This document shows, in pieces, positions 40,021 through 47,443 of a stretch of 64,000 bases of DNA. The first letter of the stretch is position 1, and every line of letters starts with the position of its first letter. Below the pieces are notes generated by a model that ran no database searches, had not been told where the DNA came from, and worked only from the letters and a program-made list of their open reading frames with translations. The DNA is from Erythrobacter tepidarius (GTDB taxonomy: Bacteria; Pseudomonadota; Alphaproteobacteria; Sphingomonadales; Sphingomonadaceae). Position numbers and translations under genes: made by a program. The stretch spans positions 100,183 through 164,182 of the forward strand of contig NZ_MUYJ01000009.1 in NCBI RefSeq assembly GCF_002155695.1, in the 5' to 3' direction.

Positions 40021-40920
40021 ATGGGCTGTGCCACGATCGACTTCACGATCGGCACGCGCCGCCTGCTGCGCGTGCCGCGCGCGCTCTCGACCTGGAGCTT
40101 CACGCTGGAGCAGGTGCTCGCGTCCAGCCTGCCCGATTCTCCCGCGGCCGGGGCCGACGGCTTGCGCGTCCTCTCGGCCCCGGCCGACCGCCTCGCCGCG
40201 ATCACCGCGCGCTATCCCGGCTTGATCGCGGGCGGGCGGCAGGACTACCGCCGCCACTATATCGACATGAGCGGCAGCTTTGCCGACTACATGGCGCGCT
40301 TCTCGGGCAAGACCCGTTCGACCCTGCGGCGCAAGGCGCGCAGGCTGGCCGAGGAGAGCGGCGGCTATCATGTCAGCGAGCACCGCCGTCCGGCCGAGAT
40401 CGAGGCCTTCCTCGCCGCCGCCCTGCCGCTTTCGGCGCGCACCTATCAGGCGCGGCTGCTCGATGCCGGCCTGCCCGATTGCCCCGAGGCGCGCCGCGCG
40501 ATGCTCGAAGCGGCCGAAGATGACCGGCTGCGCGGCTTCCTGCTGCACGCGGGCGGGCAGCCGATTGCCTATCTCTTGCTACCGGTGGTCGGCCGCACGC
40601 TAGTCTATGCCCATGTGGGTCACGACCCGGATCATGCGCGGCTCTCGCCAGGGACAGTGCTGCAACTCGAGGCGCTCGCGCACCTGTTCGCCGAAGGACG
40701 CTTCCGCTGGTTCGATTTCACCGAGGGCGAGGGCGCACACAAGGCGATGTTCGGCACGGCCAGCGCGGCCTGTTCGAGCCTCGTGCTGCTGCGCCCGACG
40801 CTCGCCAACCGCGTGCTGCTGGCCTCGCGCGGGGCCTTTGATGCGGGGGTGGCACAGGCGCGGGCGCTCGCCCGGCAATCCGGCGCGCTGGCGCAGATCC
40901 GCGCCCGCCTACGCGCCTGA
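40021..40920 (+). CDS. FemAB/CelD-like GNAT acyltransferase
   Basis: 299 residues. The Acetyltransf_6 pattern is seen in YMARFSGKTRSTLRRKARRLAEE (substrate domain), LRGFLLHAGGQPIAYLLLPVVG and LSPGTVLQLEALAHLFAEGRFRWFDFTEGEGAHKAMFG. Such proteins transfer acyl groups, often in exopolysaccharide loci. It is partner of the deacetylase gene upstream, and resembles the GNAT at 21722. The 3' end overlaps the convergent small membrane-protein gene by 12 bases. Confidence 0.78.
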   Translation: MGCATIDFTIGTRRLLRVPRALSTWSFTLEQVLASSLPDSPAAGADGLRVLSAPADRLAAITARYPGLIAGGRQDYRRHYIDMSGSFADYMARFSGKTRSTLRRKARRLAEESGGYHVSEHRRPAEIEAFLAAALPLSARTYQARLLDAGLPDCPEARRAMLEAAEDDRLRGFLLHAGGQPIAYLLLPVVGRTLVYAHVGHDPDHARLSPGTVLQLEALAHLFAEGRFRWFDFTEGEGAHKAMFGTASAACSSLVLLRPTLANRVLLASRGAFDAGVAQARALARQSGALAQIRARLRA

Positions 40921-41196
40921 GCGCTCGGCCTCGGTGGTGGCGGCCTTGCGCCGGTTTCGCAGCTGCTGGCGGACGCGGTCGATCAGCAGGCGGCGCTCGG
41001 ACGGGCCTTCCTCCGCAGCAAGGCGGAACTTGAGCACGAAATAGAGCCACAGCGCGGCAAAGCTGCCCAGCAGCGCGCCAGCCGCGATGCCGAGCCGCGG
41101 ATCGTAATGGGCGATCAGCCCCAGTGCGACGAGCGCAAAGCCGAGGACGAACCATTTGGGATAGAACAGCGTCCCGTCATCGGGGGAAAGCGGCAT
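40909..41196 (-). CDS. Small two-TM hypothetical membrane protein
   Basis: 95 residues. Two membrane helices (about 15-32 WFVLGFALVALGLIAHY and 36-53 GIAAGALLGSFAALWLYFVL) precede a charged C-terminal helix (LLIDRVRQQLRNRRKAATTE). No family is recognised. Convergent overlap with the GNAT gene; standing alone on the minus strand. Confidence 0.65.
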   Translation of the reverse strand: MPLSPDDGTLFYPKWFVLGFALVALGLIAHYDPRLGIAAGALLGSFAALWLYFVLKFRLAAEEGPSERRLLIDRVRQQLRNRRKAATTEAERSGA

Positions 41197-41314
41197 GGCT
41201 TGTCTTTGTCCTTTGCACGTGCACGCGGGAAGGGGGGAGAGGCGCGTGCGGATGATCGCAAGGTGGCCACGCTGTGCGGAAAATCAAGGGGCTAAACGAC
41301 GAACAGCCATGGCA

Positions 41315-41349
41315 AAGGGCCGGATCGCCAGCGCGGCAACCCGGCCCTT
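41315..41349 (-). terminator. Stem-loop downstream of the rplK-rplA operon
   Basis: AAGGGCCGG (41315-41323) pairs with CCGGCCCTT (41341-41349) across a 17-base loop. Read on the minus strand, a short T-tract (TTTG) follows. It lies 137 bases beyond the rplA stop and downstream of repeat copy C; a candidate terminator for the ribosomal-protein operon. Confidence 0.5.
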
Positions 41350-41380
41350 GATCTTATGCAACGCCTGATTTTCAGCCCCA

Positions 41381-41476
41381 TCGGTTCTGAAGAACCGCAA
41401 GGCCGACCGGCCGCCCGCCACAAGGCGGCCTTCAGGCCCCGTGTGCGAGGAAGCAAAGCCGCGGATGCGGCTTTGC
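41381..41476 (-). repeat. Dispersed three-hairpin intergenic repeat, copy C
   Basis: Oriented with rplA and starting 9 bases after its stop. Reading on the minus strand, hairpin 1 is GCAAAGCCGC/GCGGCTTTGC (41453-41476, 10 bp perfect). The conserved core GCGGGCGGCCGGTCGGCCT follows, then hairpin 3 CGGTTCT/AGAACCG (41382-41397). The intermediate CTCGCACACG matches CTCGCTCACACG of copy A. Confidence 0.7.
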
Positions 41477-41485
41477 CCCATCAAA

Positions 41486-42178
41486 TCACGCGCCTTCGAC
41501 TTCGGAAAGATCGAGCTTGAGGCCCGGGCCCATCGACGAGGTCATGGTGACCTTGCGGACATACTTGCCCTTGGCCCCGGCGGGCTTGGACTTCACCACG
41601 GCATCGGTCAGCGCCTTGAAGTTGGCCTTGAGCGCGTCATCCGAGAAGCTGAGCTTGCCGATCCCCGAGTGGATGATGCCCTGCTTTTCGACGCGGAACT
41701 CGACCTGGCCGGCCTTGGCATCCTTCACCGCCTGCGCCACGTTCGGAGTGACGGTGCCGAGCTTGGGGTTCGGCATCAGGCCCTTGGGGCCGAGCACCTT
41801 GCCGAGCCGGCCAACCACGCCCATCATGTCGGGCGAGGCGATCACGCGGTCATAATCGAGGTTGCCGGCCAGCATGTCTTCCATGAGGTCTTCCGCGCCG
41901 ACCTTGTCGGCCCCCGCAGCCAGCGCCTTTTCGGCATTCTCGCCGCGCGCGAAAACCGCGACGCGCACGTCCTTGCCGGTGCCCGCAGGCAGCGACACCA
42001 TGCCGCGCACCATCTGATCGGCGTGACGCGGATCGACGCCGAGGTTCATGGCGACTTCGACGGTCTCGTCGAACTTGCTCTTGTACTGGCGCAGCGTGGC
42101 CAGAGCTTCCTCGACCGAGTAGAACTTCTCGCGATCAAGAGCCTTGAGAAGCTTCGCCTTCTTCGTCAGCTTGGCCAT
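41486..42178 (-). CDS. rplA: 50S ribosomal protein L1
   Basis: 230 residues from ATG 42178 ([14 protein letters not shown]). L1 binds 23S rRNA at the L1 stalk. Hallmarks are the conserved [28 protein letters not shown] and [20 protein letters not shown]. It is separated from rplK by 4 bases; L1 in many bacteria represses the L11-L1 operon by binding its leader. Identification is certain. Confidence 0.98.
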   Translation of the reverse strand: MAKLTKKAKLLKALDREKFYSVEEALATLRQYKSKFDETVEVAMNLGVDPRHADQMVRGMVSLPAGTGKDVRVAVFARGENAEKALAAGADKVGAEDLMEDMLAGNLDYDRVIASPDMMGVVGRLGKVLGPKGLMPNPKLGTVTPNVAQAVKDAKAGQVEFRVEKQGIIHSGIGKLSFSDDALKANFKALTDAVVKSKPAGAKGKYVRKVTMTSSMGPGLKLDLSEVEGA

Positions 42179-42182
42179 CGCT

Positions 42183-42614
42183 TCAGCCCTCCACCACTTC
42201 AAGGCCCATCGAACGGGCAGAGCCCTCGATGATGCGCATCGCCATGTCGACATCATTCGCATTGAGATCGGCCATCTTGGCTTCGGCAATCTCGCGGATC
42301 TGGCTCTGGGTCACCTTGCCGGCGACAACCTTGCCCGGCTCCTTTGAGCCGGATGACAGCTTGGCCGCCTTCTTGAGGTAGTAGGATGCCGGCGGGGTCT
42401 TGGTGATGAAGGTGAACGAGCGATCCGCATAGACCGTGATCACGGTCGGGATCGGCATGCCCTTTTCCATCTCCTGCGTGGCGGCATTGAACGCCTTGCA
42501 GAATTCCATGATGTTGACCCCGCGCTGACCCAGCGCCGGGCCGATCGGCGGTGACGGCGTGGCAGAGCCGGCGGGCACCTGCAGCTTGATATAGCCTTCA
42601 ATCTTCTTGGCCAT
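42183..42614 (-). CDS. rplK: 50S ribosomal protein L11
   Basis: 143 residues. L11 binds the GTPase-associated region of 23S rRNA. The sequence contains [35 protein letters not shown] and [15 protein letters not shown]. Upstream of its ATG is a 371-base spacer to nusG, so it may have its own promoter and an L1-binding leader. Confidence 0.98.
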   Translation of the reverse strand: MAKKIEGYIKLQVPAGSATPSPPIGPALGQRGVNIMEFCKAFNAATQEMEKGMPIPTVITVYADRSFTFITKTPPASYYLKKAAKLSSGSKEPGKVVAGKVTQSQIREIAEAKMADLNANDVDMAMRIIEGSARSMGLEVVEG

Positions 42615-42985
42615 GAGGCCTTACTCCTATCGCACTGTTGCCGCGCCGGTTCGAGCGCGGCTCATGTTAAGCGGTCGAGCGCCCCGGCCTGTTGGATGGC
42701 CCGGACTTCCGCACGGAATCGCCCGCCCGCAGGGCAAGCGAAGCTGCGCGCCTAGTCGGGCGCGAGGGGAAAATCAATCGAAACCGCGCGCCCGATCGCA
42801 CGGCGGGCGCAGCCTCTTGGCGCGAGCGGTGCGGGGAGCGTGGCGGCACAACGCGCACCGCCTCGGGCGCTAGCGCGCCTGCGCCGCCTTCCCGGATGCG
42901 CAGCTGTGCGCCCAGCGAAAGCTGGCGGGGCAGGTGCGCAAGGCCCGATCGCAAGGGCGCGCCAAGGCACCCTCGCCCCCGGAGA
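42615..42985. other. Spacer nusG-rplK
   Basis: 371 GC-rich bases without a credible gene. On the minus strand it carries the rplK ribosome site and presumably promoter and leader RNA. No clear -35/-10 pair or known riboregulator is recognised. Confidence 0.4.
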
Positions 42986-43522
42986 TCACTTCACCAGTTC
43001 GACTTCCTCGAAGCCCAGTTCGACCGGGGTGGCGCGGCCGAAGATCGACACCGAAACCTTGACCTTCTGCTTGTCGAAATCGAGCTCTTCCACGATCCCG
43101 TTGAAGCTTGCGAAAGGTCCGGCGTTGACCTTGACCGAATCGCCGATCTCGTAATCGACGCTGATGTCGCGCTTGGGCGCGGCCTTGGCCTCTTCCACCC
43201 CGCCGAAATAGCGCGCGGCCTCTTTCTCGGAGATCGGCTGCGGCTTGTTGCCCGAGCCGAGGAAGCCGGTCACCTTGGGGGTATTCTTGATAAGGTGGTA
43301 GATATCGTCGGTCAGGTTGAGCTTGGCGAGCACGTAGCCGGGCATGAACTTGCGTTCGACCTGCACCTTCTTGCCGCGCTTGACTTCGGTGACGGTCTCG
43401 GTCGGGACCTGCACTTCCTCGACCCCGTCGCTGAGGCCGAGCCGCTCGGCCTCGGCAATGATCGCGTCGCGGACCTTGTTCTCGAAACCCGAATATGCGT
43501 GGATGATATACCAGCGAGCCAT
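42986..43522 (-). CDS. nusG: Transcription termination/antitermination factor NusG
   Basis: 178 residues. The NGN domain starts [20 protein letters not shown] and contains [31 protein letters not shown]. The C-terminal KOW domain has [37 protein letters not shown]. It contacts RNA polymerase, Rho and ribosomal S10. It follows secE by 53 bases in the conserved secE-nusG-rplK-rplA order. Confidence 0.98.
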   Translation of the reverse strand: MARWYIIHAYSGFENKVRDAIIAEAERLGLSDGVEEVQVPTETVTEVKRGKKVQVERKFMPGYVLAKLNLTDDIYHLIKNTPKVTGFLGSGNKPQPISEKEAARYFGGVEEAKAAPKRDISVDYEIGDSVKVNAGPFASFNGIVEELDFDKQKVKVSVSIFGRATPVELGFEEVELVK

Positions 43523-43575
43523 GGGAAATCCTTGGAAATGCGTCTGACGGGGACATGCCCCGGGAAAGGATGTGC

Positions 43576-43806
43576 TTATTCCAGCAGGCCGATCGCGTAG
43601 CGCACGATCAGGCCGAACACGCTGTCGATGCCGAGGAAGAACAGCGACAGGATCATCATGAAGATGAACACGAAGATCGCCGTGCGGACGGTCTCCTCGC
43701 GGGTCGGCCAGACGATCTTGTTCGTCTCGGCCTTGACCTGGTTGAAGAACTCGCCGGGCGAGGTCTTGCGCTTCTTTTCTTCTGCGACTTGCTTGTGTTC
43801 AGCCAT
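43576..43806 (-). CDS. secE: Preprotein translocase subunit SecE
   Basis: 76 residues from ATG 43806 (MAEHKQVAEEKK). One membrane helix (about 46-66, AIFVFIFMMILSLFFLGIDSV) is preceded by the amphipathic NQVKAETNKIVWPTREETVRT signature. It is the single-helix SecE typical of most bacteria and part of the SecYEG channel. It lies between tRNA-Trp and nusG. Confidence 0.97.
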   Translation of the reverse strand: MAEHKQVAEEKKRKTSPGEFFNQVKAETNKIVWPTREETVRTAIFVFIFMMILSLFFLGIDSVFGLIVRYAIGLLE

Positions 43807-44075
43807 GATAGCTGCGTTCCTTCGGTTCAAACCTGCATCCTCGCCGGCCGGCTTTCAGGTAGGGGTCCGCGCCGCCCGGGACAAGGTCGCCGGAGGGGCT
43901 GGATGATTGCCGATGTCGGGAAGACAGATCGCCCTTACGCCGGAGCCGGGCGGATTGCAAGATGATGCAGGCGTGGCAAGGCGCCAGCCTTCTCCGACAG
44001 CGGGCCGAACAAGGCATCGCAAAGCGGAAATGCGCGAGGCGGGCGAACCCGCAGAGGCGGGCCGATAAACGGCCG

Positions 44076-44151
44076 TGGCAGGGGTGACAGGATTCGAACC
44101 CGTGGCCCTCGGTTTTGGAGACCGATGCTCTACCAGCTGAGCTACACCCCT
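44076..44151 (-). tRNA. trnW: tRNA-Trp (CCA anticodon)
   Basis: 76 nt with encoded 3' CCA. Acceptor stem AGGGGTG/CACCCCT, D arm GCTCAGCTGGTAGAGC, anticodon arm CGGTCT-CCA-AAACCG and T arm GGGTTCGAATCC all fold. The anticodon is at 44116-44118. It heads the tRNA-Trp-secE-nusG cluster, a conserved arrangement in many bacteria. Confidence 0.97.
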
Positions 44152-44191
44152 GCACTCGCGGCAGGCGGGCCTTTAACGAAGGGCCGGGCGA

Positions 44192-44211
44192 TAGGCAATC
44201 CTCTTTGCCTA
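44192..44211. promoter_or_regulatory. Inverted repeat between tRNA-Trp and aat
   Basis: TAGGCAA-TCCTCT-TTGCCTA is a perfect 7+7 repeat in the 93-base divergent spacer. On the minus strand its TTGCCT lies 16 bases before TTAAAG, so it overlaps a plausible -35 box of the tRNA promoter. Confidence 0.35.
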
Positions 44212-44244
44212 GGGGGCCGGGGCGATGTATTGTCGGGTGCGACC

Positions 44245-45084
44245 ATGCACGCGCCGCGTCACCCCCCGATCCCGGTCGAGACCCTGCTGCTCGCCTATCG
44301 CAGCGGCATATTCCCGATGGCCGACCGACGCGAGGACGCCGACATCTTCTGGGTCGAGCCGCGCGAGCGGGCGATCCTGCCGCTGGGCGGGCTGCATGTC
44401 TCAAGGTCGCTGCGCAAGGTGCTGCGCGCCGATCGCTATGCGGTGACGGTGGATCAGGCCTTCGAAGCGGTGATCCGCGCCTGCGCCGAGCCGCGCACGG
44501 ATCACCCCGAAACCTGGATCTCCGAGCGGATCGTGCAATCCTATCTCGGCCTCCACCGCGCCGGGCACGCCCATTCGGTGGAATGCTGGCGCAACGCGCC
44601 GGGCGGCGGACGCGCGCTGGTCGGCGGACTCTACGGCGTATCCTTCGACCGGGTGTTCTGCGGGGAATCGATGTTCAGCCGCGCCGACAATGCCAGCAAG
44701 GTCGCTCTGGCCTGGCTGGTGGCGATGCTGCGGCAGGCCGGCTTCACCCTGCTCGATTGCCAGTTCATGACCGAGCACCTGCGCTCGATGGGCGCGGTGG
44801 AGATCCCGCAGCGCGAATACCGGCGGCGGGTCGAACAGGCCCGGGGGCAGCCGCGCACCAGCCTCGGCGCGGCATGGCGGCACTTTGCCCAAGACGCGGC
44901 TTATCCAGCCGGAGCCGGACTCGCAGCAGGCGCGGCGGCAGGGTCTGCTGCCGGTGCAGCAGGCACGACCGGAGCGGCGCTCGCCGCAGGACGGGGCGAG
45001 GCACCGGAGGTGGAGGACTTGGCAGCGCTCGGATCGGCATCGCCCGGCCAGCGCATCGCGCAGTTCTTGACCCAGACGTCATAG
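44245..45084 (+). CDS. aat: Leucyl/phenylalanyl-tRNA--protein transferase
   Basis: 279 residues from ATG 44245. It adds Leu or Phe to N-terminal Arg or Lys for the N-end rule. Motifs are LLAYRSGIFPMAD, FWVEPRERAILPLGGLHVSRSLRK, VECWRN...LVGGLYGVSFDRVFCGESMFSR and LLDCQFMTEHLRSMGA. The C-terminal Ala/Gly-rich tail (about 225-279, ending AQFLTQTS) runs 184 bases antisense to the DUF2155 gene. A TQTS-like ending is, from memory, common in alphaproteobacterial Aat, supporting the full length. Confidence 0.93.
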   Translation: MHAPRHPPIPVETLLLAYRSGIFPMADRREDADIFWVEPRERAILPLGGLHVSRSLRKVLRADRYAVTVDQAFEAVIRACAEPRTDHPETWISERIVQSYLGLHRAGHAHSVECWRNAPGGGRALVGGLYGVSFDRVFCGESMFSRADNASKVALAWLVAMLRQAGFTLLDCQFMTEHLRSMGAVEIPQREYRRRVEQARGQPRTSLGAAWRHFAQDAAYPAGAGLAAGAAAGSAAGAAGTTGAALAAGRGEAPEVEDLAALGSASPGQRIAQFLTQTS

Positions 45085-45530
45085 ACCGGGTGCTCGACCA
45101 CGTTGAGGCTGGGCGATTCGCGGAACAGCCAGCCCGAAAACACGCGGCGGTGCCGTTCGGCGCCGCGCTCGCGAATGTCGACTTGGACGAAGGCGCCCAC
45201 TTCCTGGGGCAGTTCCCACGGCGCGGTGCGCTCGCAGGCCGACAAGCGGATGATCACCGGGCCGATCTCGCGCGCCTCACCCGGCTTCAAGGTGATCTCT
45301 TCCGAGACATTGTTGCGCTTGTTGAGCAGGCCGAGCGTGGCGACCCGATCCCGCATCGGGGTCGCGCCGTTATCGCTGGCTCCGGCGGCAGGGGTGGCAG
45401 GGGCAACAGGGGCGGGCGAATCGAGCGGAACACCCTTGGTCTGCGGCTCACCCGCGCTGTCGCAGGCAGCCAGCGCCAGCGCGCAGCCGAGCACGCAGGC
45501 CAGCGGCGCGCCAAGGCGGGCAAACCCCAT
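44901..45530 (-). CDS. DUF2155 lipoprotein
   Basis: 209 residues from ATG 45530. A lipoprotein signal (LACVLGCALALAAC, lipidated Cys about 22) is followed by a DUF2155 core with LLNKRNNVSEEITLKPGEAREIGPVIIRLSACERTAPWELPQEVGAFVQVDI-type features and VYDVWVKNCAM. The C-terminal Ala/Pro tail overlaps aat on the other strand. It is 8 bases downstream of the NDUFA12 gene, a conserved pairing in alphaproteobacteria. Function unknown. Confidence 0.85.
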   Translation of the reverse strand: MGFARLGAPLACVLGCALALAACDSAGEPQTKGVPLDSPAPVAPATPAAGASDNGATPMRDRVATLGLLNKRNNVSEEITLKPGEAREIGPVIIRLSACERTAPWELPQEVGAFVQVDIRERGAERHRRVFSGWLFRESPSLNVVEHPVYDVWVKNCAMRWPGDADPSAAKSSTSGASPRPAASAAPVVPAAPAADPAAAPAASPAPAG

Positions 45531-45538
45531 CGCCCGCC

Positions 45539-45967
45539 TCAGCCCGCGGTGCTTTCCGGGGTCCAAGCCTCGTAATCGCCGACCGCCCGCGCCCGCTTGC
45601 CGCCGCGCTCGAGCGAACCTTGCGGGAAATAGGCCTGCGCGGTGCCGGTGGCGTTGGGGGTGTAGTCGGCCTCCCACACCTTGGGCGGGGGCAGGTGGCT
45701 TTGGGGCACATCGTCATAGGTGCCATGCAGCCAGCCATGCCATTCGGCCGGCACGCGGCTGGCATCATTCGCGCCATTGTAGATCACCCAGCGCTTCTCG
45801 CGCTGCGTGTAGGAGCCGGTGTTGGCCCCGTCCTTGGCGCGCAAGCGGTAATATTTGTTGCCTGCCGCGTCGGTGCCGACATGCTCGCCGCCGACGCGGC
45901 GGGCCCACAGGTGTGTGCCGATGGTGGCACCATCCCACCAGGTGAAGATCTTTGCGAGGATTCCCAT
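45539..45967 (-). CDS. NADH:ubiquinone oxidoreductase NDUFA12-family subunit
   Basis: 142 residues. Alphaproteobacterial homologue of the mitochondrial accessory subunit B17.2. Signature residues are TWWDGATIGTHLWARR, VGTDAAGNKYYR, RRWVIYNG-like KRWVIYNGANDASRVPAEWHGWLHG, and PPKVWEADYTPNATGTAQAY. It is associated with complex I near the Q module. Encoded away from the nuo operon, together with the DUF2155 gene. Confidence 0.92.
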   Translation of the reverse strand: MGILAKIFTWWDGATIGTHLWARRVGGEHVGTDAAGNKYYRLRAKDGANTGSYTQREKRWVIYNGANDASRVPAEWHGWLHGTYDDVPQSHLPPPKVWEADYTPNATGTAQAYFPQGSLERGGKRARAVGDYEAWTPESTAG

Positions 45968-46055
45968 GGGCGCAGCGCCTAGCGGAATTGGCGGTTAGCG
46001 CCAATATTTGATTTTCGAATCGGCCGGTGCAGGTGCATCGCCTCGGCAATGCCAT

Positions 46056-46140
46056 ATCCTTGCTCACGCGGGCTGACGGCCGCATCGCTGCCGGCGGGCG
46101 ATCGGCCTTGCGGCCCGTCCCGCGGCGAGCCGCGCCGGCA
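46056..46140 (+). repeat. Dispersed intergenic repeat, degenerate copy D
   Basis: ATCCTTGCTCACGCGGGCTG then GGCCGCATCGCTGC and ATCGGCCTTGCGG align with copy A (ATCCTCGCTCACACG, GGCCGCGTCGCTGC, TTCGGCCTGGCGG). The last hairpin is CGCGGC-GA-GCCGCG. It is more diverged than copies A-C, and unlike them lies with its hairpin-3 end toward the adjacent stop codon (DUF192 gene at 46150). Confidence 0.5.
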
Positions 46141-46149
46141 CCTTACCGC

Positions 46150-46662
46150 TTACCTCGGCAACTTGTATGACACGCGATCGCCTGCCGCGATGCCAAGCGC
46201 CTTGGCCCGGCCGGCGCGCAGTTCGAGCACCGCGCTCACCGGCCCCTCGGATGGGATCACCTCGAGCGAATAGGGCACGGTGTCGGCGGCGATGTTGCTG
46301 ATCCGCCCGTCCGGCCCGATGAAGATGATGTCGAGGCTGAGCGGCGTGTTCTTCATCCAGAAGCTGCGCGGCTGGGGTGTGCCGGAGGGGAAGATCATCC
46401 CCTCGAAATCGCCCAGCTCGGTGCGGAACATCAGCCCGCGCGCCTGGGCTTCAGGCGAGGCGGCGAGTTCGACCTTGAAGGGGATTTTCCTGTCCCCGCG
46501 CTCGACCACCAGATCGATCACTTCCAGCCCCGAGACCGGATGCCGCGCCGCCGGCGCAGGGGCTGCTGCCGGCGCCTGGGCCCGCGCCGTTGCGCCTTCG
46601 CCCGGCGAGCACGCCGCCAGCACCGCCACCCCTGCCAAGCCTGCCACCAGCCAAAGTCTCAC
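46150..46662 (-). CDS. DUF192 exported protein
   Basis: 170 residues from GTG 46662, which overlaps the recX stop (GTGA). A lipoprotein-like signal (LWLVAGLAGVAVLAAC) is followed by the DUF192 core: FKVELAASPEAQARGLMFRTEL, MIFPSGTPQPRSFWMKNTPLSLDIIFIGPDGRI and VLELRAGRAKALGIAAGDRV. Function of the family is unknown; it is periplasmic/outer-membrane anchored by its leader. Co-translated with recX. Confidence 0.85.
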   Translation of the reverse strand: MRLWLVAGLAGVAVLAACSPGEGATARAQAPAAAPAPAARHPVSGLEVIDLVVERGDRKIPFKVELAASPEAQARGLMFRTELGDFEGMIFPSGTPQPRSFWMKNTPLSLDIIFIGPDGRISNIAADTVPYSLEVIPSEGPVSAVLELRAGRAKALGIAAGDRVSYKLPR

Positions 46663-47300
46663 CACGATCCGTCTGCCCCTTCCTCGTCTGCGTCTGCGGC
46701 TCCATCGCACCAGGCTTCCACCTCGCTGACACTCTCTGCATCGAGGATGAACCGCACGTGGGCATAATCGTGGCCAGCGCGCAGCATTGCTGCAACGGCT
46801 TTTTCATGCGCCTTGCGAATGGCCAGCGGATCGCCTTGGGGTCCGGGGCCGAACGGGCCGAGCCGGCGCTTGCGCGCCATCAGCACCGCCGCTCGCCGCC
46901 GCGCGGCCTCGCCGGGGGCGGCGGCGGCGCGGATCTCCTCGTCGACCCCGGCGGCGCGCAGGGCCTGCTCCACCCGCCGCGCGCCATAGCCGCGCGCGCC
47001 GAGATCGCGGGCGCGCATCCGGGCATAGGCGGCATCGTCGACATAGCCCAATTCGACCAGCCGGGCGACCAGCGCGGGGACATCCACCGCCCCCATGCGC
47101 CCGTCGCCATCCTCGGCCATCCCGCGCGCGCGCAGCTTGCGCATAAGATAGGCCTCCAGCCGCGCGCCGGTGCTGGCAAAGCGCGCCGCATAGGACAGCG
47201 CAAGGTCGCGCAACTCGGCCTCGCCCAGCGGCGGCTTGGCGGGCTGGCGCCGGTCCCGATCACGACCTCGGGATGACGAATTCGCTTTACCTGAAACCAT
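46659..47300 (-). CDS. recX: RecX-family regulator of RecA
   Basis: 213 residues. RecX three-helix repeats are seen: LRDLALSYAARFASTGARLEAYLMRKL, LVARLVELGYVDDAAYARMRARDLGARGYGARRVEQALRAAGV, and AVLMARKRRLG. RecX inhibits RecA filament growth. It is a divergent alphaproteobacterial version not adjacent to recA. The stop is coupled to the DUF192 gene. Confidence 0.82.
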   Translation of the reverse strand: MVSGKANSSSRGRDRDRRQPAKPPLGEAELRDLALSYAARFASTGARLEAYLMRKLRARGMAEDGDGRMGAVDVPALVARLVELGYVDDAAYARMRARDLGARGYGARRVEQALRAAGVDEEIRAAAAPGEAARRRAAVLMARKRRLGPFGPGPQGDPLAIRKAHEKAVAAMLRAGHDYAHVRFILDAESVSEVEAWCDGAADADEEGADGSW

Positions 47301-47443
47301 TTCGCCTTATTCGTGCCACCTTGCCAACTAAAAGCGGACCTCACCATCGCGCCGAACTATGGCTGGCGAAACGGGGCGACGCTAGAGCGCAAGCGAGGCA
47401 TGGCCTTGGAACGCGCCGCAACTGACGGGTATCGTTGAACAAT

